A stretch of 6,372 nt of DNA from Gammaproteobacteria bacterium (GTDB taxonomy: Bacteria; Pseudomonadota; Gammaproteobacteria; DSM-16500): assembly GCA_013287235.1 (NCBI GenBank), contig JABDEF010000061.1:1-6372 (forward strand). Reading direction: 5' to 3'. Positions 1-4,832 of this stretch are shown in pieces. Position 1 is the stretch's first letter. Every line of letters begins with the position of its first letter. The position numbers and the translations under genes are program-made. A model generated the notes under the pieces. It did no database searches. It saw only the letters and a list, made by a program, of their open reading frames with translations, and had not been told where the DNA came from.

Positions 1-635
1 ATGCTTGGAAAAATACTTTTGATGTTATTTTAAAAAATGCATTTGAGCCAAAGATTAAAAATTTTAAAATAATAAAAAAAAATAGTTCGAAAGCTGCAGC
101 ATTGCGAAGCGCGAAACAGCTGCAAGAAGAGATGTTTCAAAGCAAATCACGATTTTTTTTGAAATGTTTTAATAATTTGAATGACGATAAAAAAAATAAG
201 ATTCATCAAATTTGCGATCAAGCTTTTTCTGAGATACCTCTTGTTGAGCATATGCATGTGTTTATTCAGGAAACTGAAAAAAAATTGATTGAAAACGAAA
301 TGAAAAGAAAAGCTGAAAATACAACCCCTTCATCAAGATGGAGGAGAATATCGAATTTTTTTTCAAGAACATTGCTGTTTTTGCAAGATCTTTTCACGCG
401 TTGTATGGGATGTTGCCGTCGTCCTTCAAAAAGCGTTGTCAGATTTTCGCCTAAGGATGTGAAACCTAGTTTTAACTTTTTATCAAGCCACTCAAAAATA
501 CCGTTTAGATCGACAGAATCTATGAAAGAAGCGTCGTCGTCCCGCGGCTTGTCCGCGGGATCCAGAAAGTTTGTCCTGGATACCGCGGACAAGCCGCGGG
601 ACGACGTATATCTGAAGATCTATAGAAATTATTGA
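1..635 (+). CDS. unrecognised protein, C-terminal part only (5' end outside window)
   Basis: The frame ending at the TGA 633-635 is open without a stop back to the left edge, where the first complete codon is 3-5, so about 210 C-terminal residues are visible and the real start lies upstream. Candidate internal starts (TTG 102, ATG 132) have no properly spaced Shine-Dalgarno site. The visible part is Lys/Arg-rich and probably mostly helical. A mixed basic-hydrophobic segment (SRWRRISNFFSRTLLFLQDL, codons 333-392) is followed by a cysteine cluster, CMGCCRR (402-422). There is no signal peptide or obvious transmembrane segment, and I recognise no domain. The last quarter includes 24 residues encoded by the GC-rich palindrome at 535-606, followed by only nine more residues. 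Such lineage-specific, basic, Cys-bearing proteins are common among secreted effectors of intracellular bacteria, but that is only a possibility here. Confidence 0.6.
   Translation, partial: AWKNTFDVILKNAFEPKIKNFKIIKKNSSKAAALRSAKQLQEEMFQSKSRFFLKCFNNLNDDKKNKIHQICDQAFSEIPLVEHMHVFIQETEKKLIENEMKRKAENTTPSSRWRRISNFFSRTLLFLQDLFTRCMGCCRRPSKSVVRFSPKDVKPSFNFLSSHSKIPFRSTESMKEASSSRGLSAGSRKFVLDTADKPRDDVYLKIYRNY
535..606. repeat. 72-bp GC-rich palindromic element inserted in frame
   Basis: Arms at 535-565 and 576-606 are 31 nt each and match as inverted repeats at 30 of 31 positions; the spacer is 10 nt (566-575). Each arm also contains a smaller hairpin: CCCGCGG-cttgt-CCGCGGG at 541-559 on the left, CCGCGG-acaag-CCGCGG at 583-599 on the right. 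The element is far more GC-rich than its surroundings. Its length is a multiple of three and it is read through by the partial gene, giving SSRGLSAGSRKFVLDTADKP plus RDD. The GTCCGCGG/ATCCAG style and the in-coding location resemble palindromic elements known from Rickettsia and other intracellular bacteria. Membership of a particular family cannot be shown from one copy. Confidence 0.85.
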
Positions 636-661
636 CACATGCGCAAATTTTGAGATATACT
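632..661 (+). promoter_or_regulatory. sigma70-like promoter of the yerC-permease-amidase operon
   Basis: A perfect -35 box TTGACA (632-637) is followed after 18 bp by TATACT (656-661). The predicted transcript start is near 667-669, about 40 nt before the ATG at 708. The -35 box contains the TGA stop codon (633-635) of the preceding gene, so the promoter directly abuts that reading frame. Confidence 0.7.
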
Positions 662-669
662 GTCATGAT

Positions 670-694
670 GTATTAATGTATTAATACAGTATTA
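670..694. promoter_or_regulatory. palindromic operator candidate, trp-operator-like
   Basis: GTATTAAT-GT-ATTAATAC (670-687) has perfect 8-bp arms. It overlaps a second dyad, TAATAC-a-GTATTA (682-694). The site lies at about +2 to +27 of the predicted transcript, where a bound repressor would block initiation. The 18-bp site has the same length and symmetry as the symmetrised E. coli trp operator as I remember it (GTACTAGTTAACTAGTAC) and agrees at 12 of 18 positions. Because the next gene encodes a TrpR-fold protein, autoregulation is the simplest reading, though it is inferred. Confidence 0.5.
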
Positions 695-707
695 CAGGTT
701 TAAGACT

Positions 708-1034
708 ATGAAATTACAGAGAAATCTTCAAAATACTAAGCGCGATGCATTTTTAAACGATCTCTATGCATCTATTGCTTTAATAAAAACAAAGCAGGAG
801 GCAAAGCAATTTTTTGAGGATTTATGTACGCCGGGAGAATTAGAGGCCATGGCGGATCGTTGGCGAGTGGTTGCCTTAGTAAAGGCGGGGTTGCCGTATC
901 GCAAAATTCATGAAGAAACAAAAGTCAGTGTCACAACCATAGGACGTGTCGCACGTGCAATCATGCTCGGACAAGGAGGTTATGATTTAATTTATGAACG
1001 CTTTATAAAACGAGAGAAGTCATTATGCAAATAG
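708..1034 (+). CDS. YerC/YecD-family TrpR-like transcriptional regulator
   Basis: A small (108 aa) cytoplasmic DNA-binding protein of the TrpR superfamily, YerC/YecD branch. The core CTPGELEAMADRWRVVALVK (40-59) is the family's hallmark. It is followed by a helix-turn-helix: GLPYRKIHEET (61-71) as first helix and turn, then VSVTTIGRVARAI (73-85) as recognition helix. Length is close to the family norm, about 90-110 aa. E. coli TrpR binds tryptophan and represses amino acid genes, but ligands of the YerC branch are not settled, so no ligand is assigned. The ATG at 708 follows a modest AGG (696-698). The 3' end overlaps the permease gene by 10 nt, indicating co-transcription and probably translational coupling. 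The palindrome at 670-694 just upstream suggests that it represses its own operon. Family assignment is firm; target and effector are inferred. Confidence 0.9.
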   Translation: MKLQRNLQNTKRDAFLNDLYASIALIKTKQEAKQFFEDLCTPGELEAMADRWRVVALVKAGLPYRKIHEETKVSVTTIGRVARAIMLGQGGYDLIYERFIKREKSLCK

Positions 1035-2440
1035 CATCTAAAGGCAAAGCCCTCAGTGTATTTACACTGGTTATGATCAATGTGATCGCCATCGATAATT
1101 TGCGAAGCTTAACGGCGGGCGCAGAATATGGTTTTGCACTGGTATTTTTTTACATACTCGGTGCGATTTTATTTTTTATTCCGACAATTTTAGTGACAGC
1201 GGAACTCGCAACGGGATGGCCGAATGCGGGCGGCGTTTATGTTTGGGTTCGAGAAGCGTTTGGGTTGCGTTTGGGATTTTTGACTATTTGGTTGCAATGG
1301 ATTTATAACGTTGTTTGGTTTCCGACGATTTTTACTTTTATGGCAGGGATTGTTGCTTATTTAATAAATCCTTCATTGGTGGAAAATAAAGTCTTTATGC
1401 TCTCTGTGATTTTGAGTGCCTTTTGGTTTGCCACATTATTAAATTGTATAGGATTAAAAATTTCAACACTCATAAGTGTGATTGGTGCTATTATCGGTAC
1501 AATTTTGCCGATGTTATTCATTGCAGGATTAGGGTTTGCATGGATTTATTTAGATAAACCGAGCCATATCCAATTTACTGTTCAAGATTTTTTTCCTAAT
1601 CTTTCGCATGTGGATAATCTTGCATTTTTAACCAATATTTTATTTGGACTCATGGGCATTGAAATGGCTGCGGTACATGCTTCCGATGTACGCAATCCCA
1701 GTCGAGATTTTCCGCGCGCTTTACTGTATTCTTCGCTTATCATTTTAGCAACGTTAATATTTGCTTGTCTTGCCATTACGATTGTGATTCCTAAAGATGA
1801 ATTGAGTTTAGTCTCTGGATTAATGGATGCGTTTACCACTTTCTTTAATGCTTACCATATGACGTGGTGTATTCCATTGATTGGACTTTTGATTATCATT
1901 GGAAGTATGGGTGGCGCCTCCACTTGGATTCTGGGACCCGCACGCGGTATGTTGGTTGCAAGTGAAGACAATCGTTTACCTAAAATATTTGTCCGTCGCA
2001 ATAAAGAAAATATGCCTGTCGGTATGTTGCTCGTGCAAGGCGTGATTGTGACAGTCCTTTGTTTCGTCTTTTTTATCATGCCGAGTGTGAATAGTTCCTA
2101 TTGGGTTTTATCTAATTTAACTGCCCAATTAGCACTCCTTTTTTATATTTTATTGTTCGCGGCTGCCATTCGTTTACGTTACACACATCCGAATAAAGAA
2201 CGTAGTTTTAGAATCCCGGGCGGTAAGATGGGTGTTTGGTTAGTGTGTGGTACCGGTATTTTGACGTGTATGGGGGCGATTATTCTTGGATTTTTACCGC
2301 CAAGCCAAGTGGAATTGGGTAATATTTTGAAATATGAAGTCATTTTAATTTTAGGTATTCTGATTTGTTGTCTACCACCTTTCTTATTATATTCTCCTAA
2401 AAAGGATGCGGTAATAGAAAGTGAAGGATTGGGCGTATGA
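1025..2440 (+). CDS. APC-superfamily amino acid permease, GadC-like
   Basis: A 471-aa inner-membrane transporter with about 12 hydrophobic segments and no cleavable signal. Features of the glutamate:GABA antiporter branch of the APC superfamily are visible: NLRSLTAGAEYG in the broken first helix (25-36), ELATGWPNAGGVYVWVREAF (60-79), GIEMAAVHASDVRNPSRDFP (211-230) and GPARGMLVASEDNRLP (304-319). It should move amino acids by proton coupling or exchange. The substrate cannot be read from sequence, though glutamate/GABA-like or other small amino acids fit the family. E. coli GadC is about 511 aa and has a C-terminal plug that closes the pore at neutral pH. Here only about 15 residues follow the last membrane segment, so a comparable plug seems absent. 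The start at 1025 lies inside the regulator gene, 5 nt after GAGAGAAG (1012-1019). The 3' end overlaps the amidohydrolase start as ATGA. Family confidence is high, substrate confidence low. Confidence 0.9.
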   Translation: MQIASKGKALSVFTLVMINVIAIDNLRSLTAGAEYGFALVFFYILGAILFFIPTILVTAELATGWPNAGGVYVWVREAFGLRLGFLTIWLQWIYNVVWFPTIFTFMAGIVAYLINPSLVENKVFMLSVILSAFWFATLLNCIGLKISTLISVIGAIIGTILPMLFIAGLGFAWIYLDKPSHIQFTVQDFFPNLSHVDNLAFLTNILFGLMGIEMAAVHASDVRNPSRDFPRALLYSSLIILATLIFACLAITIVIPKDELSLVSGLMDAFTTFFNAYHMTWCIPLIGLLIIIGSMGGASTWILGPARGMLVASEDNRLPKIFVRRNKENMPVGMLLVQGVIVTVLCFVFFIMPSVNSSYWVLSNLTAQLALLFYILLFAAAIRLRYTHPNKERSFRIPGGKMGVWLVCGTGILTCMGAIILGFLPPSQVELGNILKYEVILILGILICCLPPFLLYSPKKDAVIESEGLGV

Positions 2441-3252
2441 CGTATGTTGCAGCAATACAAATGACATCGAATCAACATATCGATGAAAATTTGTTAACGG
2501 CAGAGCATCTCATTCAAAAAGCAAGGAAACTCGCAAAATTAGTGGTTTTACCGGAGAATTTTGCCATCATGGGATTGAATCCCATGGATAAAGTGAATGT
2601 GGCAGAAGAATTTGGAGAGGGGCGTATTCAAGATTTTTTACGTGATACCGCAAAAAAAAATCATATTTGGCTAGTGGGTGGCACCATTCCTTTAAAGGAT
2701 CCAGACAATCCAAAAAAAATTTTTGCAGCCTGTCTCGTTTATAATGATCAAGGCATTTTAGTTGCTCGTTACGATAAAATCCATTTATTTGATGTGGATT
2801 TACGCAAGCATCAAGAAAGACACCGTGAGTCGGATACCATTACTCCAGGCAATCAAATCATGACGCTTGATACGCCGTATGGAAAATTAGGATTAGCGAT
2901 TTGTTATGATTTACGTTTCCCTGAATTGTTTCGAAAAATCCAAAGCAGTGGTGCAGAAATCGTGGCACTGCCTGCTGCTTTTACCTATATCACAGGACTC
3001 GCGCATTGGGATATCTTAATTCGGGCACGTGCAATTGAAAATCAAGTGTATATGATTGCATCCGCTCAAACAGGACTGCATACCAATCAACGTAAAACCT
3101 ACGGTCATAGTATGATCGTAGACCCTTGGGGCGAGGTCAAAGGGTCAATGTCCGAAGAGGTGGGTGTGATATGCGGCGAGGTAGACCTCAAATTTTTGCA
3201 TCAATTACGGGGTGATTTTCCTGTATTGCAGCATCAGCGGCTTCTAAAATAA
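2437..3252 (+). CDS. carbon-nitrogen hydrolase, Nit/omega-amidase-like
   Basis: A 271-aa soluble enzyme of the nitrilase superfamily, of usual length for the Nit branch. The catalytic triad is complete: Glu40 in LVVLPENFAIMG, Lys114 in RYDKIHLFDVD and Cys156 in AICYDLRFPE. Glu131 (RESDTITPG) probably matches the additional conserved active-site glutamate. Nit-branch members hydrolyse small amides such as 2-oxoglutaramate, 2-oxosuccinamate or deaminated glutathione, releasing ammonia. The PENFAIMG/CYDLRFPE pattern fits this branch better than true nitrilases or NAD synthetases. The exact substrate is unknown. The ATG at 2437 overlaps the permease TGA (ATGA), with GAAGGA (2423-2428) 8 nt upstream, so translation is coupled. 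From memory, related genes in many gammaproteobacteria lie near rng and tldD; here the partner is an amino acid permease, pointing to use of imported amino acids or amides. Confidence 0.88.
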   Translation: MTYVAAIQMTSNQHIDENLLTAEHLIQKARKLAKLVVLPENFAIMGLNPMDKVNVAEEFGEGRIQDFLRDTAKKNHIWLVGGTIPLKDPDNPKKIFAACLVYNDQGILVARYDKIHLFDVDLRKHQERHRESDTITPGNQIMTLDTPYGKLGLAICYDLRFPELFRKIQSSGAEIVALPAAFTYITGLAHWDILIRARAIENQVYMIASAQTGLHTNQRKTYGHSMIVDPWGEVKGSMSEEVGVICGEVDLKFLHQLRGDFPVLQHQRLLK

Positions 3253-3261
3253 AATTAAGAG

Positions 3262-3290
3262 TTGCACCTTTCAACTACCTCATGTATTAT
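3262..3290 (+). promoter_or_regulatory. weak promoter candidate for the leader and MFS transporter
   Basis: TTGCAC (3262-3267) and TATTAT (3285-3290) are 17 bp apart. The -10 is good and the -35 poor. The start would fall near 3297, just ahead of the ATG at 3300 of the leader frame. AT-rich sequence produces such matches easily, and transcription reading through from the amidohydrolase gene is an alternative, since no convincing terminator lies between them. Confidence 0.3.
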
Positions 3291-3299
3291 TTTTTAATT

Positions 3300-3413
3300 A
3301 TGAATAAACGAACAGAAAAAATACAAAATTTCCCCATCCTGAATGTTTCAAACATTCAACGTTTGTTATTGGTCAAAGTCGTTGTCGTCGTAGACATTAC
3401 CTGCCTGTTCTAG
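3300..3413 (+). CDS. putative Val/Leu-rich leader peptide of the MFS transporter
   Basis: A 37-codon frame (ATG 3300, TAG 3411-3413) ends in RLLLVKVVVVVDITCLF. Codons 22-31 are TTG TTA TTG GTC AAA GTC GTT GTC GTC GTA, that is three Leu and six Val in ten codons, shortly before the stop. This closely resembles the C-terminal half of the E. coli ilvB leader peptide IvbL, with its Val runs separated by one Arg. The frame also opens at ATG 3282, which would add six residues. Neither start has a clear Shine-Dalgarno site, so initiation might be leaderless or inefficient. A hairpin (3400-3444) follows, overlapping the stop codon, as expected where a ribosome's position decides RNA folding. The role would be sensing Val/Leu-tRNA charging to control the transporter downstream. 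Similarity of layout is seen; function is inferred. Confidence 0.5.
   Translation: MNKRTEKIQNFPILNVSNIQRLLLVKVVVVVDITCLF
3341..3357 (+). repeat. short perfect inverted repeat in the leader
   Basis: GAATGTTT-c-AAACATTC has 8-bp arms around a single base. In RNA it would form a small AU-rich hairpin of about seven pairs, upstream of the Leu/Val codons and inside the leader frame. As DNA it could be a protein-binding dyad. There is no T-run after it, so it is not a terminator. Confidence 0.5.
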
Positions 3414-3444
3414 TGGCCATATCGTTTTGTGACACTAGGGCAGG
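3400..3444 (+). promoter_or_regulatory. leader hairpin overlapping the leader-peptide stop codon
   Basis: CCTGCC (3400-3405) pairs with GGCAGG (3439-3444), and CTAGTG (3410-3415) pairs with CACTAG (3433-3438). The result is 12 bp with a 4-nt bulge (TGTT) and a 17-nt loop. The 5' arm contains the leader stop codon TAG (3411-3413), so a terminating ribosome would open it. The hairpin is followed by an A-rich run rather than T residues, so it is not a normal intrinsic terminator. It also hides an AGGAG (3442-3446) that has no start codon at a suitable distance. Confidence 0.55.
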
Positions 3445-3495
3445 AGAAAAAAACACAAAACATCCAATAAATTTAATAACTTGTGAGATAATTTT

Positions 3496-4791
3496 ATGAC
3501 GACCACCCAAAATGCTTTGACGCTGACAAGAGAGAAAGAAAGCGTTTCCTGGGAATATTATTCATGGATTGTGATTTCCCTCTGTGCCTTATTTTTGTTT
3601 TATAAATACGTCCTACAAGTGTCTCCGAGTGTCATGACCAAAGACCTCATGGCAGAATTTCACATCCATGGTGCAGCCCTTGGCAATTTAGCGGCAACGT
3701 ATTTTTATGCGTATCTTGTGACGCAATTGTTTGTGGGGCCCTTGTTAGATCGATTTAGTCCGCGTTATTTAACCACATTTGCGATTCTGGTATGTGCAAC
3801 CGGCGCTTTATTATTTTCAAATACACACTCACTTATCGTTGCACAATTAGCAAGAGCACTCATGGGTGCAGGGACTGCTTTTGCCACCGTGAGTTATATG
3901 AAAATGTCAGCGATTTGGTTTCGTCCAAATCAAGTCGCATTTGTCGATGGATTGCTTGCAACCGCTGCGATGACAGGGGCATTATGCGGTCAAGTCCCTT
4001 TAACCATCCTGGTAACACATGCGGGTTGGCGTGACAGTCTCCTCTATTGTGGACTGTTTGGCGTGGTTTTTGCGGTGTTTTTTTTATTATTGGCCAGAGA
4101 TAAAAATCCTTTGATTCAGCCACTGAAAACTGAAAGCGCTGGGATACAATTTAAAGATGTGGTTGCTTTACTCAAAGACAAAAAAAATTGGTTACTCACA
4201 TTTTATAGTGGCTTAGCATTTACACCCATTGCTGTTTTAGGCGGTTTATGGGGGAATCCTTTTTTTGAAGTGGCGCATCATTTAACATCAACAGAAGCGG
4301 CGCTATATACCTCATGCATATTTTTGGGGCTCGCTCTCGGAGGCCCTTTATTTGGATTTATTGCAGGAAAAACCGGCAATAGTTTACAAGTGATGATTGC
4401 GGGCACTTGGGTGGGATTGATTTCTTTATTATTTGCCATCTATGTTGTTGAACTTCCTTTATGGCTATTTGGCTTTTTTCTTTTTACCTTTGGATTAGGG
4501 ACGGGCGTATTTATGCTGAGTTTTCCCTTTGGTAAGTCATTGAATTCCATTCATCTTGCGGCAACGGTGGTTGCATTGATTAATACGGGTGATGCATTGT
4601 TTGGATCGTTTACGGAGCCTTTGATCGGTAAAATATTAGATATGCTCTGGGATGGTAAAGTGCTGAATCAAATACATGTATTTTCTTTACAGCATTATCA
4701 TATTGCATTGAGTTTATTGCCGATATATTTATTTTTTGCGTTGGTTTGTTTGTATCTCATGCGGCGACAAAAAAAAGACTTGACTCTATAG
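3496..4791 (+). CDS. MFS transporter, Pht-like (predicted amino acid or nucleoside uptake)
   Basis: A 431-aa, 12-TM inner-membrane carrier of the major facilitator superfamily. The cytoplasmic N-tail (1-20) leads into the first helix and the segment LFYKYVLQVSPSVMTKDLM (34-52). The MFS loop 2-3 signature is present as GPLLDRFSPR (81-90), with Asp85 and Arg86. The two six-helix halves are joined by a loop around 200-225. The FLFYKYVLQVSPSVMT-type start resembles the Pht/MFS carriers of Legionella and Coxiella relatives, which import amino acids (PhtA threonine, PhtJ valine) or nucleosides; this is from memory, not alignment. The Val/Leu-rich leader frame upstream favours branched-chain amino acids, chiefly valine, as substrate. 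The ATG at 3496 has only a weak GTGAG (3483-3487), and the frame upstream is closed by TGA at 3484. A drug-export role is possible given the TipAS-type MerR gene downstream, but less favoured. Confidence 0.88.
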   Translation: MTTTQNALTLTREKESVSWEYYSWIVISLCALFLFYKYVLQVSPSVMTKDLMAEFHIHGAALGNLAATYFYAYLVTQLFVGPLLDRFSPRYLTTFAILVCATGALLFSNTHSLIVAQLARALMGAGTAFATVSYMKMSAIWFRPNQVAFVDGLLATAAMTGALCGQVPLTILVTHAGWRDSLLYCGLFGVVFAVFFLLLARDKNPLIQPLKTESAGIQFKDVVALLKDKKNWLLTFYSGLAFTPIAVLGGLWGNPFFEVAHHLTSTEAALYTSCIFLGLALGGPLFGFIAGKTGNSLQVMIAGTWVGLISLLFAIYVVELPLWLFGFFLFTFGLGTGVFMLSFPFGKSLNSIHLAATVVALINTGDALFGSFTEPLIGKILDMLWDGKVLNQIHVFSLQHYHIALSLLPIYLFFALVCLYLMRRQKKDLTL

Positions 4792-4810
4792 TTGCTATAT
4801 ACCTTATGGT
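4780..4810 (+). promoter_or_regulatory. MerR-type promoter with dyad in a 19-bp spacer
   Basis: TTGACT (4780-4785) and TATGGT (4805-4810) are separated by 19 bp, the elongated spacer typical of promoters activated by MerR proteins through DNA distortion. The spacer contains TATAG-ttg-CTATA (4787-4799), a perfect dyad and probable operator. The site overlaps the end of the transporter gene. A direct repeat of CTTATGG (4803-4809, 4812-4818) lies at the -10 region. Autoregulation by the following MerR gene is inferred. Confidence 0.5.
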
Positions 4811-4832
4811 GCTTATGGAAGAGGAAAAAACG

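Noticed and set aside
102..134. Start of the first gene at TTG 102 or ATG 132
   Set aside because: The frame is open to the left edge, and neither codon has a Shine-Dalgarno site at a workable distance.
266..592. 108-codon frame on the minus strand inside the partial gene
   Set aside because: It is antisense to a better frame, and its start resembles the plus-strand peptide only because it begins in the palindromic element.
1582..2478. Three minus-strand frames under the permease gene
   Set aside because: They have no family features or start signals and lie opposite an unmistakable 12-TM permease.
3257..3275. AGTTG/CAACT as terminator of the amidohydrolase operon
   Set aside because: Only five pairs, with no T-run directly after; too weak to call.
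3442..3446. AGGAG as ribosome-binding site of the MFS gene
   Set aside because: It is 49 nt before the ATG and the next bases contain no usable start codon; the MFS frame is closed upstream by TGA at 3484.
3487..3492. GATAAT as -10 box directly before the MFS ATG
   Set aside because: It would start transcription inside the coding region and has no -35 box at a suitable distance.
3792..4123. Plus- and minus-strand frames inside the MFS gene
   Set aside because: They are alternative-frame readings of a clear transporter gene, with no recognisable motif and no ribosome-binding site.
4746..4832. Upstream extension of the MerR gene to a TTG at 4746
   Set aside because: It would overlap the transporter gene by 46 nt, has no ribosome-binding site and adds residues foreign to the family; the strong GAAGAGGA at 4818-4825 points to ATG 4833.
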